Below are positions 53,691 through 64,000 of a DNA stretch of 64,000 nucleotides, piece by piece; position 1 is the stretch's first letter; each line of letters opens with the position of its first letter. A program made the position numbers and the translations under genes. A model generated the notes under the pieces. The model did no database searches, had not been told where the DNA came from, and was given only the letters and a program-made list of their open reading frames with translations. The stretch comes from Hysterangium stoloniferum (Eukaryota > Basidiomycota > Agaricomycetes > Hysterangiales > Hysterangiaceae): NCBI GenBank assembly GCA_015178975.1, contig WHVD01000194.1, positions 62,001 to 126,000 on the forward strand, written 5' to 3'.

Positions 53691-54420
53691 CAACCATCCG
53701 GCGCGACCTCTCAAAGTGCTTGATAAATAAGGTGAGCCTGGGACGAATTAGTTTACTGAGAAGGTCAGGGTAATGATAAGACTAGCGTGTAATTAATAGC
53801 CACTGAATATTGATTACACGCACAATTTGGTGATAAAAGCCTGACGGAGCCGGCACAAAGACGGATAGTCAGGGTTGACGCCCATTATAATCAGTAATGA
53901 CTTGTTGGAATGGATTCCTCGTTGCCATTATGAAATAATTGAACACGAAGCGCGGAGTTCCGTTAGATATAGCCAGAGTCGAGAGCGCCTGGGGGTGTAC
54001 CTAATAAGCAGTGCCATGGATAGCGCCCACTGCACTGACATATTCTATTCGTGGAGATGTCACTTCTGACGGGAAAGCTGGATTGCCCTGAAATATGGCA
54101 CTAACGAACTCAGAAGGTAGCACTATGCGCGGTGACGGCCCGTCAATTTATTCTCAGCTGCCATGTGTGTTTTCTGCGGGAGATGATCTGATGAAGTAGA
54201 AAGAATATGTGTAAAGATGGTAAGGTAACTTGACAATATTCTGGGTGCATTATTCAAGAAGGATAAGTAGGACTTCAAGTTGGTTACAAAGAAAGGATTA
54301 AACGGTGTGTATCCTGTGGAGCACGGCCACAATGCTATGCCTGGAAACCGACTCTCGGCCTAACTTCAGCTTCAAAAGCGCAGCATTGCCTCTCGGTATG
54401 AGTACGGCTGCTACCCACCA
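53691..54420 (+). promoter_or_regulatory. C tail and P block (5' flank of copy A12)
   Basis: A short C tail (to about 53,800) followed by a P block of the A9 subfamily ending at the A12 ATG; closest relative 29,321-29,931. Confidence 0.42.
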
Positions 54421-56310
54421 ATGTCAACTTCCAACGAGATAGCTCCGAGTGGGCAGGATGTCCTATCCCTCCTCCAAGAGGTTGACTGACTACAACCCTT
54501 GGTTTCGCCGGCTGTATTGAGGATGGAGCGACAGGAGATTGATGACACGGGAAAGAGGGAAATATCCCGGATGAAGCTTCGAAAGCGATGTCGCTGTCTC
54601 GAACATGGACACTGTTTATGTTACCGAGCACATGATAACGACCAGCACATAGAACTGTGGGAAGAAGACGTGGAAGCTGGTGTGGAGGAATGGGTGCGCA
54701 AACGAAAAATCATTTTTCAGGAGACTGTTCACAGACCGAATGTTTTCAGTTCCAAGGAGAGAGAAATTGTCATGACGCACCAAATAATATTCAGATTCGA
54801 GAGAGCTCCACCAACGCCACATCCAAAATCAGCCCATATCGTAGGCCTGCCATAGACTGGAGTTGGCTCATCTCCGGATAGCTCATCATCGAGTCTGTAC
54901 ATTAGCCCCGGGTATTACTGTGGAGTCGGTTTGGAAACGGTTGGAAGGACTGTGCTTCACAACGCAAAGACAGCTGCACTGATGGCAAAGTTGATGATAT
55001 ACAAGCGAAGGGTGTACGGACACGACAGGGCCTTTAAAAAGTTAATACGCAAGCATCTCACTCTGAGAAGAATAGGAATAGTAATTCAAGAGACTATCGA
55101 CTTAATGAGGTGGGGATACTTTAACGCCAATCATTGAATACATTCAAAATACTCACGTCTTTCTAGACCCACTTACCCGCGTCGAATTCGAGAACAGGTG
55201 GGGGTGGTCTTACACCAGTTCTGGGATTCAAGCGTTATACAGCGTAGGAGCGGAGGACATACTGCCAATCTTCTGGCATTGTTGGGTTCGGCATTCTACT
55301 GGTGCCCCGGCGCTCGATGGCACGATCGAGATCGGCCATCAACTGCAATTACGTCTTCCCTTTACAATGCGGTCATCAAATCACCGCTACACACCAACCT
55401 GAATGAAGTTGCGTCGGCATTCATTTTACAAATCGCCGGATATTTGTCATGCCCATGCCATTCACCTACCTACCTCCTCGACGAGCTTGAGTATATCGTG
55501 GAACAAACTTGCCGCGTGCGTCAACTGTCTGTAGAGGAGCTCACTGCCATCAGAGGTTGCATTGAATTCTGGGTACAACCGTGCGTCGCAACATCACATC
55601 ATTTCATCCTGCCCACCAAAACCACAACAGACACAATTACTCACATCGACGTTCCTTGTTTGGATCTCCTATGCAGCTTCTGGTGCACTGCATGCACGAA
55701 GATGCCTGGTTTCGAGATATTGCTGGAGATGTATTGAAGGTTATAGTGGCTGACACAAACCACCATATAGCCTCCTTGACTCTTATTATGGATATGGACA
55801 CAACGGATTCATTGTGGGATGGTATCTCGGATCTGGAAACCTTCTTCGGCAACAGCACGCTTCACACGCATCACATCAAACAACTGAATGTGGTCTATTC
55901 ACTCATTGAGCCCCTCCTAAGGTATGTTGAGAGTGGTTTACCTTGCAGCATCATCTAATATCCGCCCTTGAAAATATCATACCAGGCTGATTCTGACACA
56001 TCCAAGTCCAAATTTGAACCTCCTCTGGTCAGGTGAAAAACTAATTGAGGTCACTCTGAACCTGATCGCTGGATCTTCCGACATGGAATCCGCGTGTAGC
56101 ACAGTGCGCAACCTGGATATAATTGCCATTCTCCCTCGTCTTCTCCCACATTGTGAGGCAATGCGTTGGTCACTCGACGATCAATACCTCGGTTTTCTTG
56201 AAGCATTACCACTCGCGGCTCAGTCCTTGCTTTGTGTCATCGCCACACCTTTCACCGGTGTGTGCGCAACATCTAATTCAAACTCCAGATCAGTGATAAA
56301 TTCCATCTGA
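54421..56310 (+). pseudogene. family A copy A12
   Basis: Exon 1 is 54,421-54,693 (91 codons) with TGG to TGA at 54,487-54,489. Intron 1 is 54,694-54,749 (56 nt). Exon 2 is 54,750-55,109 and has lost two bases near 54,865, shifting the frame. Intron 2 is 55,110-55,166 (57 nt, TTTCTAG). Exon 3 from 55,167 is open (PTYPRRIREQ, WCPGARWHDRDRPS, CRVRQLSVEELTAIRG). Exon 4 (DAWFRDIAGDVLKVIV) is open to the GTATGT donor. The 111-nt intron is 55,922-56,032. Exon 5 is open but ends early (SRSVINSI) because the 3' end is fused to a reversed 3' flank at about 56,297. Confidence 0.7.
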
Positions 56311-56573
56311 TTCTGCGACTACTATCCACGAATATATACAAGGTGAATATAGCATCAAGAGAAGCTGCCAAGCATACAAAGACGGTAGAAAGTGGCTATA
56401 TGCGCTCTTAAAGTGGCTCAAAATATGCAACTTTGAATTACCTGTAAATATTTACAAAAGGCGAGTTACGTCAAGAGAAATACTGCTATCCCTGATCCAG
56501 GGTGGTATAAATTGTGTCGGTGTTATCAAAGAGAAATCATGATATATCATGCGGAATGGATGGAACAAGCCAG
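56311..56573 (-). repeat. 3' flank of copy A13
   Basis: Minus-strand 3' flank and first bases of a B block, meeting the end of A12 tail-to-tail. No gene seen. Confidence 0.45.
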
Positions 56574-58473
56574 TCATAGTCCTGATCTGGAGTTCGAATT
56601 GGATGTTACGTACACACCGGTGAAACATTTGGCAATGACGCAAAGGAAGGAATGAGCCATGAGGTGTAATTCCTCCAAGCGGGTACGGGTCAATGGATCG
56701 CTGATTGAGCCACACATTGCGTCACAATGGGGAAGAAGACGAGCGAGAATGGAGATTATATTAAGGCTGCGCACTGTGGCGCACGCGAATTCGATATCGG
56801 AAGATGTAGCTATCAGCTTCAGTGTAACCTTAATTAGTTTCTCCCCTGACGAGAGGACCCAGAAATAGGGACTCGTGAGTGTCAGAATTAGACTGGTAGG
56901 ATATTTGAGGGCGGATATGAGATTATGCTGGAAGCTAAAACATTGTCAACATACCTTAGGAGGGGCTCAATGAGCGAAGAAACCACATTAAACTGGTTGA
57001 TATGATCCGTGAGAAGCGTGCTGTCGTCGAAGAAGGTTTGGTTTGTAGGGCCCAGATACAATCAAAAAGTGGGTATGAATCGTCCTCATAGATATGAAGT
57101 GTCAATGACGCTATATGGGGTTTTGTGTCGTCCATTAGACGCTGCAATACATCTCCCGCAATATCTCGAAACCAGGCATCTTGGTGCATGCAGCACACTA
57201 GGAGCCGTATCTGAAAGTAATGCGAGGATCGTCGGTATAGGTAATTTTCTCTGTTATGGTTTTGGTGGGCAGGATGACATGATTTGATGTCGCCACGCAC
57301 GGTTGTAACAAGATTTCAATGAAACCTCTGATCGAATTGAGCTCCTCTACAGACAGTTGACGGACTTCGCAGATGCTTTTCACCATATACGCAAATTCGT
57401 CAACGAGGAAGGGATATTGATGGCATGACATGTATCGTGCGATTTGTAGAATAAATGTCGACCCAACCTCATCCACGTTGGTGTGTAACGGTGATTTCAT
57501 TACAGCATTGTAAAGTGATGACGTAATTGCAGTTGATGCCCGATCTCTATATCCCAAGTGAGTGCCGGGACACCAGTAGAAGGCCGAACCCAAATATATC
57601 ATAAGGTTGGCATTGTGACCTCCGTTTCTCCGCTGTATGACCCATGAACTCCAGAAACCCTCTGAGACCACCGACGCCTGTTCTCGAATTCGAGCCGGGT
57701 AAGTGGGTCTAGCAAAACGGGAGTATTTTGAGTTTATTGAATGATTTCCTCAAAGTATCCCCACCTCATTAAGTCAATGGTCTCTTGAATTACTATTCCG
57801 AGTCTTGGCAGATTGAGATGCTTGCGTAGGAACCTGTTGCAGGCCTTGTCGCCTCCATACACAATTCGCTTGTATATCATCAGCTTTGCCATCAGTGCAG
57901 CTGTCTTTGCAGTGTAAAGCACACTCCTCCCAACCCTTTCCAAACCGACTCTACAGTAATACCCCCGTTCAATAGTAATACTTGAAGATGTCGATGAGCT
58001 CTCAAACGGTGAGACCGCTCCCCACTCCCCGCCATGACTGTCATATGGGCCGAGGTTGGATGTGGAATTGGTGGATCTACCTCGCATATCAATAATCGTC
58101 GGTGGATCATGACAAGTTGTCTCTCCTAGCAACTGAAAGCGTCCAGTTTTTCAACAGTGTACATGGAAGGCTATCTGATTTTGCGCACCCATTCCTCAAC
58201 CCAAACTTCCATATCGTCTTCAGACAGTGGTATATGCTCGTCGTCTTCGGGAACTCGATAACACACACCGTCCCCGTGGTCTATACAGCTCCATCGGTCT
58301 CGAAGCTTGACCCGCAATCTTTCCCTTATCCCAGCGTCAATGATCTCCTCCCGTTCTTCTGAGCTCAATGCAGCTGGGGAGACCAATGGCTGTAACCACT
58401 CAACCTCTTGTAGGAGGCTTTCAGCCCGTCCGATATCGTGGCCGCTCAGAGTCGTTTCGTTTGAAGTTGACAT
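56574..58473 (-). pseudogene. family A copy A13, exons 1-3 intact
   Basis: Exon 1 is 58,473-58,189 (95 codons, intact). Intron 1 is 58,188-58,133 (56 nt, GTGCGC...TTTCAG). Exon 2 is 58,132-57,765 (122 codons plus 2 bases, intact). Intron 2 is 57,764-57,709 (56 nt, GTGGGG...TTGCTAG). Exon 3 from 57,708 is intact (PTYPARIREQASVVSEG, FYWCPG, VRQLSVEELNSIRGF). Exon 4 (DAWFRDIAGDVLQRL) is broken by a duplicated AAACC before the FFDDSTL codons (about 57,043). Exon 5 (NIISILARLLPHCDAM) is open but ends early, at SRSGL, through a small deletion. This is the second-best copy for reading the gene structure. Confidence 0.72.
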
Positions 58474-59034
58474 TGGTGGGTAGTAGGTTGTTGTGATACA
58501 GGAAGGGGATTCTGCGCTTTTACGGTGCAGACATAAGGCGAATGAATTTCCAGTTTGTCTACGTCAGAGTGCAGATATGGCAGTTAAGAATAGTTCGATG
58601 AACCTTCACCACATAATGTGGCAACTTCCGACTTCTTGAGCGCTAGATATTTGGCAATTCAGCTTTTACGTTAGTTGAGAAGTGACATCTTAATTGATAG
58701 AATACGTAAAGGTAGTGGATGCTATCCATAACAGTGCTTTTCAGGTACAGCCTCGGCCACTTTCCACTCGGGCTATGTCTAACATATATATGCACTTCGT
58801 GTTCAATTCTTTCGGAATTCCAATTTCAATAATTCCTTACTCAGGCTAATTGGCGTCGATCGTGAATGTTTGTGGGGAGTCCGTCAGGTTTTCATGAACA
58901 ATTGTGCATGTAATCAAATATTCAGTCATAACTAATTACACACTACTATTATTACACCGTCCTTCTGAGTGAAGTGATTTGGGTCAGTTAACAAGGGTAA
59001 AGCCCGTATAAAAAGCAAAAGGCTCCGAGCGGCG
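58474..59034 (-). promoter_or_regulatory. P block and spacer (5' flank of copy A13)
   Basis: Minus-strand P block, shortened by a deletion at about 58,540 that removes the TATA-like site, followed by the usual spacer at about 58,950-59,034. Confidence 0.42.
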
Positions 59035-59890
59035 ACGTTTTACCTCCTTTGTGTGCTTGGCTGATTCCCGTTGATGCTGCACAAATGTTGTATATATTCA
59101 TGTGCCCTAGTATGTGATACAATCACATCGGATGTATCACCGACAATCACTTCAAATAGAATACCACTGAGAGGTCTCAAAGAAAGCAACGTGTCAGTGT
59201 GTTGAAATGGCGTGAAGCAAGTCACTGAAGAACAATACAAAAACACCCGCAATAATCACTCAGTAATCCATTGCCGACGTTAATCTCGGTCAGATCCACC
59301 TGACCCCCAAACCCCATGTTCAATATCCCGATTGGTTATGATGGGAAAAAAACTCTGGAATAAAAGGAGGGGCCGCCTTGACAACAGGGAAGGCGTTGGG
59401 AAAATTCCATAATGTCTTTTCCTTCATTCGAAACCTTTACCCCACGCTAGAGCGCCTAGTTCCCATAGGATCTAACTTACAACACAAACGACAATCGCGA
59501 ATATTTCACAGAAGGTCAAACGGGCACCACAAGGCACTTGGAGATCGGTATAATTTATAACTGATCCTTGGCAATACAAGAGAAGTGCGAGGAAATCCAG
59601 ATGCCATCACCACTTGATAGCAAACGTATCCAAATTAGATATAACAAAGTATGCCTAGTAGCACGGCTGTATATACCCGATATTATATGACCGCGGCTCG
59701 AATGTCGTGGATCACAAGTGTAGTTGCTTTTTTTTTGGGTAATCTTGGTGGTAGGAAAATGAAGGGGAAGAGCACCAAGGACACGGGATGTGTTGAAGAT
59801 AGTAATTTGGTATTTGATTGCAGCCGCTCACGGAGCGAAGTCCCGTTAATTTCGAATGCGCTTGACATGTTGATTTGGGAATGTCTACAC
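59035..59890 (+). repeat. B block, 5' and middle part
   Basis: Begins at the CTTTGTGTGCTTGGC acceptor-like site and includes the LERLVPIGSNLQHKR-coding segment. It ends in a 30-40-base piece of the E insertion (GAATGTCTACACCCACTATG) at about 59,876-59,918. Frames are interrupted. Confidence 0.5.
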
Positions 59891-59924
59891 CCACTATGTA
59901 GACTCCCTAGCCTTCCTAAGCGGT

Positions 59925-60140
59925 ATTCGTGTATTCGGGCTGATCTTCACATGAAATACATGAAATTTGATTGCTTTGAGGTGTTGTTCTCGCCGTATTG
60001 TTATTTATAGAGCTGAAGGCCATCGTCGGACTCATTTGTGCACTCGGTCCCGATCGTGGTTTAATTGAGAGGTTTTCGCTAAGAAAAATCATGTGAGGCC
60101 GACCCCTCAACTGATTCCTACCCAGGAAGTATCAAAATGG
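59925..60140 (+). repeat. block D, copy 1
   Basis: Shares about 200 bases in the same orientation with 62,895-63,110 (GTGTTGTTCTCG, CCCGATCGTGGTTTAA, CATGTGAGGCCGA segments). Part of it also overlaps the C tail at 37.4 kb. No coding sign. Confidence 0.55.
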
Positions 60141-60470
60141 AGATTTGGTGAGAATATAAAGTAACAGCCAAGGTGGCTAATATCTTTGCAGCGTCTCACC
60201 AGCCGCTTACAATCTTTCCTGCCCACCCATTTACACCTCCACCCCCTCTTCATATGAGGATATTAATCACAAGCGGACATTCCTCTCCTCTTGTTCCCCC
60301 TAGTCATCATATAGCAACCGGTGGTAACACGTGGACTTCAAAGTTATTGTCAAAACATACTAGCATAGTAGTGGCACCTCCTCGTATTCAGCCAGCCTCA
60401 CGACCCTGACTTTTACGAACTATCGGAAGGCGTGGCATCCCGTAATAACACGTGCAATTCAAAGATATCT
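60141..60470. other. unassigned single-copy stretch
   Basis: No match to the other blocks was found. It contains two related segments, GGTAACACGTGGACTTCAAAG (60,321) and AATAACACGTGCAATTCAAAG (60,443). A 78-codon open frame (60,173-60,409) is Pro/His-rich and has no recognisable domain. Confidence 0.3.
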
Positions 60471-60925
60471 TCAAAAAAACTCCTTCCTGAAAACCTTCTT
60501 CGACGACAGCACGTTTCCTATGAATCATATCAACCAGTTGAATATGGGTTCCTCCCTCATTGCCCCCCTCCTATGGTACGTTCGCGATGTTTTACCTTCC
60601 AGCATCACCTCATATCCGCCTATGAAACTATCCTACCAGTCTGACTCTGACCCACACGAGTCCAAATTCGAGGTTCCTCTGGTCTGGAAATCGACTAATT
60701 GAGGTCACTCTGAACCCGATAGCTGGATCTTCCGCCATAGAATCCGCGTGTGCCACAGTGCGCAGCGTCACTATAATTCCCATTGTGACACAATGCGCGG
60801 CTCAAGCAACTATCAGGGCATCAGTGACTGCCATGAAAAATTAAACCTCATGGGGCATTCCTTCCTTTGTGTCATCGCCACACCTTTTACCGGTGCGTGA
60901 ATAACACCTAATTCAAACACAAGAT
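60471..60925 (+). pseudogene. family A copy A14, exon 4-5 fragment
   Basis: Starts at the exon 4 end (KTFFDDST-like, NQLNMGSSLIAPLL), crosses the presumed intron to a CTGGTC acceptor region, and continues into exon 5 with a deletion in the middle and a stop near 60,898. It is fused to a reversed P block. Confidence 0.5.
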
Positions 60926-61500
60926 CAGGTAGTTAGTCCGACAGTCAATTTCCAGGCATAGCATTGTGGCCGTGCTCCTACAGTATACACACCGTTCCGT
61001 CCTTTCCTTTTACCCAGATTGAAGGCCCACTAATCCTTCTTGTATAATACAGGCAGGATACTCTCACGTTAATTAATCATTTTTCGTTACACTTCATCAG
61101 ATCATCTACGCCAGAAAACACACATGGCAGCTGAGAATAAATTGACAGGCCGTCACCGCATAATATGTTAACTCCCGAGTTATTGAACGCTATATTTCAT
61201 GGCCATCCAGTTTTCCAATCAGAAGTGGCATCTTCATGGATGGAATATGTAAGCATAGTGGAGGCTATCCATCCCAGTGCTGATGAGGTACAGCCCAAGG
61301 CGCTTTCCACTCTGGCCATATCTAACGGAAAGGAGCGCTTCGTGTTCAATTCTTTTACAATTAGCAAACCATTCCAATAATTATTTAACAAGGTTAGTTG
61401 GCGTCGCCCCAATATCTTTCTTTGTGTTGCGAATCCTTTAACCTTTCATTAACAAATTATGCGTGTACTCAATATCCAATCACTATTTATTACACACTAG
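60926..61500 (-). promoter_or_regulatory. P block without a downstream gene
   Basis: Minus-strand P block preceded by a C block (61,501 onward), but the family A gene it should serve is replaced by the opposite-facing fragment A14. Confidence 0.4.
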
Positions 61501-62894
61501 TTATCTTGTTGTTTTCAGTGAACAATTTCCCCACAGGCTCACGTTATTCTTCAGTTATTTGTCTTTTGACTCGACAATGTCAAGACAGATCAAACATTGC
61601 GGGCCTCCGTAGTTGTGACCGGATGCAGGCAGTGCTCTTTGGGTTTCTAACGATTCAGCATATTCGATATGCTTTTACGTGCCCTTTTCCTGCCAACCTT
61701 TCGGCTCCTTCGAAGGCGGCCACTCCTTTGTACCCCCAGTGACTTCACAACGGTTGTCGTAGTAGCCTTTATTCCCTACCACTATAGTGATTTTGTATCG
61801 TATCCGAGTTTGTTACACCAGTTGACCGTTCCACTATTTCACGATTCTTGTGGTCGGAACGAAATAGTGCTGTCAGTCCGTGTGAACTTCTAAGCTCAAT
61901 TCTGTTGGTGCCTCCTCTCTCGAAACACTATGTGACCTACCTTCCAACATTAGACTTAATGGGAGGGTCTGAAAGCCTCATCACTATATTCTCAGAATTA
62001 AGGGTTTAAAGTGACTATATGCTCTCGAATTGGCTCAAACTATGTAGCTATACATAAATTAGAAGTATTGCCAAAAGGCGAGTTAAGTACAAAGTAATAG
62101 TACCATCCTTCCTCCTGGTTTGGATAATGTGTCCGTTTTATCCAAGAGAACTTGTGATAAATTGTTATATCATACTTCTCTGTGCTCCATTTTTATATTA
62201 AATGTCCCTATTTGATCTATGTATGCAATAGTTAGAGCTTCATCTGTGCATTTGTTTGGACATCATCTCTCATCCTCATTAACAATCTGACTTCTACAAA
62301 GGCTTATTTCTGGCCAAGGTGCTAACCGCTGTTCATGGTTATTCAAGTGGATATCAAGGTTGGATAGAGTTAAATTGCATTGATGCTACAGAATACTTTC
62401 TGTTAGGATTTACACATGCAGGACCGCTCGCCTTCGCTACCCAGAGAATATTCCCACTAATATTCGGACCATACGACTTCTCACAGTACAATGTCAGAAG
62501 AGGCGATTATAGTAGATCAGTCAATATGGCTCCAACCGATATACAAAGAGATGTATGTGTTGACTTCTTGACGACTCATCCGGCATCTCTCCACTTGCTA
62601 CATGGACTTCACTCTCATTAATTACGTCATATTGACTTTATATAAGGCCAAGGCACGAAGGCCGGACTGAACGTATCCTTTAGACCTGTACGGAGCGCCA
62701 CTTTTGTGCGTGCATACATTCGTGCCATGAACGGTCTGGCTACCAGGGAGAACTCTTGAGTCTTGCTTTGATCGAGAGTTTGACAATGCAAAATATTCTT
62801 TTCAGTAAGTCTTAAGTCTCGCAACTCACAATTTGTGACCTGGTTAAATCTAACCCGATGTCACAAGGTCATTACAGTTGTCCAGACAGTGTTC
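61501..62894 (-). repeat. C block, longest version, with inserted A 3' flank
   Basis: Minus-strand C block related to 36,311-37,400, interrupted at about 61,990-62,170 by a family A 3' flank and around 62,440-62,630 by sequence not seen elsewhere. An open frame of 100 codons on the plus strand (62,319-62,621) crosses the second interruption; see findings. The 5' end of the block (62,640-62,760) has an ATG-led frame with ARMYARTKVAL. Confidence 0.45.
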
Positions 62895-63110
62895 GGGCCT
62901 ATTTTAACATGGAATTTGAATGATTTGCCGTGTTGTTCTCGGCCGTATTATTATTTATGGAAGTGAAAGCATCGTCGGCCTCGTGCACTCGAACCCGATC
63001 GTGGTTTAAATGGTTAGTTTTTGCTAAAGAAAAGCATGTGAGGCCGAGCCTGTAACTGATTCCTACGAGGGCGTATCAAAATGGACTTTTGCCGAAATAG
63101 AATGTGCCCC
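62895..63110 (+). repeat. block D, copy 2
   Basis: Same orientation as 59,925-60,140. Confidence 0.55.
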
Positions 63111-63620
63111 AACGTCGCTGTACATGTTAAAGGCCCATTTTTCATTCCAGAGTTTGTCCCTCATGATAGCGAATCCCCAGATTGAACATAGATTTTGAAG
63201 ATTAGGTGAATCTGACAGAGATAATCGTCGGCATGGATTGGTGGATTGCGGGTCTTCAATTACTTGCTTCATGCTATCCCCACTAACTGACACGCTCCTT
63301 CCTTTGAAACCTCCGAGTGGTAGAATATTTGAAGTGATTCTCGTTGAGAAATAGGCTGTGATTCTAGCTATTACTAGGACCCTCGAATATATGCAATGTG
63401 TGTATAGCATCGACGAGAACCTGGCAAGCACACAAAGGCTGTTGGGAGTGACTATATGCGCTCTGGAATTCGCCCAAGCTATGTAGCTGTACATAAATTA
63501 GAAATATTTCCAAAGGAGGTAACTAAAGAGTAATAGTACTATCTTTCCCCTGGTTGGGATAACGTGTCTGTGATCTCCAAGAACACTTATGATATATCGT
63601 GCTGGATGAATGGAACAAGA
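63111..63620 (-). repeat. B block start and family A 3' flank
   Basis: On the minus strand: a family A 3' flank (ATAGTACTATTACTCTTTAG-like, here diverged), then the acceptor-like TGTGCTTGCCAG, then the B start in an open frame of about 100 codons (ARITAYFSTRITSNI, GGFKGRSVSVSGDSMKQVI, CSIWGFAIMRDKLWNEKW). It is the longest uninterrupted B start in the window. Confidence 0.5.
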
Positions 63621-64000
63621 AGCTTTTATATCTCATTTAGAACCATTTCCCATCGATTGGTCATGGAAACTAGATTACTCTGACTTCTCCTGCATCGCTA
63701 GCCATCAGTAATACATTGTATCGGTCTCAAAGTGCCTTCGGGTGTTCATTTGACCTTCATTGCAATATTTGCGATTGTCCTTTTTTTTTCAAGTCGGATC
63801 CCATGGGAGTGAGGCGCTCCATCATCGGGACAGGGTTTCTAATGGAAAGACATACTTTGTGAATCCCCTCAATGCAGTCCCTGAACGCTTTCAAGGCCTC
63901 TCCTTGCATTCTAGAGTGTTGTGTCTCATGATGGCCAATCAGGAGATTGAACATAGATTTGAAATATTAGATTGATTTGACCGAGATAATCGGCATGGCT
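63621..64000 (-). repeat. B block, middle part, cut by window edge
   Basis: A second minus-strand B fragment (GTCCCATGGGAGTGAGG region, VPMMERLTPMGSDL frame at about 63,850). It overlaps in content with the neighbouring fragment, so it is a separate copy. It runs off the window. Confidence 0.5.

Noticed and set aside
1-64000. CRISPR arrays, rRNA genes, bacterial operons
   Set aside because: No regularly spaced short repeats, no rRNA-like sequence and no runs of adjacent complete genes with ribosome binding sites were seen.

Overview
This window reads as eukaryotic DNA, most probably fungal and perhaps basidiomycete. I infer that from the compact GT-AG introns (50-57 nt where both ends can be read), a degraded hAT transposase with its own 50-nt intron, and several short solo LTRs with 5-bp target duplications. 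I see no rRNA, CRISPR array or operon. Almost every gene-like stretch is a member, usually broken, of one multi-exon gene family that I do not recognise. I call it family A.

About 20 copies or fragments of family A fill the window on both strands. The best copies share a fixed architecture. Exon 1 has 91-95 codons and usually opens MSTSNE. Intron 1 is 55-57 nt. Exon 2 has about 122 codons and contains GYYCGVGLERVG-like and ALMAKLMIYKR-like motifs. Intron 2 is 55-60 nt and phase 2. Exon 3 carries WCPGARW and VRQLSVEELTAIRG motifs. Exon 4 carries a DAWFRDIAGDVLKVI motif. A 111-nt presumed intron follows, then exon 5 with an SLNIIAILARLLPHCDAM motif. Four other blocks recur around it in the same order, C - P - A - B: C is a block of unknown role, P is the 5' flank with a TATA-like site in some copies, and B is a downstream block that may hold more exons of the same gene. 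The copy at 23.7-25.65 kb (+) is the least damaged, with one 11-nt deletion seen. The copy at 56.6-58.5 kb (-) comes next.

Large-scale layout: 0-9.6 kb holds older, CpG-poor copies (A1), the hAT remnant and copy A2, which carries a tRNA-like insertion. Two arms of about 12.5 kb, 9.64-22.2 kb and 41.55-53.5 kb, are inverted copies of each other and hold the same series of modules. The 19-kb spacer between them contains copies A6-A11, a direct repeat of the 39.0-41.5 kb block at 26.7-29.3 kb, and a shortened mosaic copy of the right arm at 31.2-36.1 kb. From 53.5 to 64 kb come A12 (+), A13 (-), A14 and scattered B, C and D blocks.

Mobile DNA: two solo LTRs of one family (30,655-31,046 and 45,524-45,882), a different solo LTR (22,752-22,966), a 219-bp insertion with RNA polymerase III A and B boxes (9,143-9,361), a 161-bp insertion (2,971-3,131), and a 186-190-bp insert (E) at the same site in three duplicated copies. 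The window is best described as an ampliconic, palindromic pseudogene nursery built by tandem, inverted and mosaic duplication and later hit by transposons. No function can be given to family A from sequence alone.
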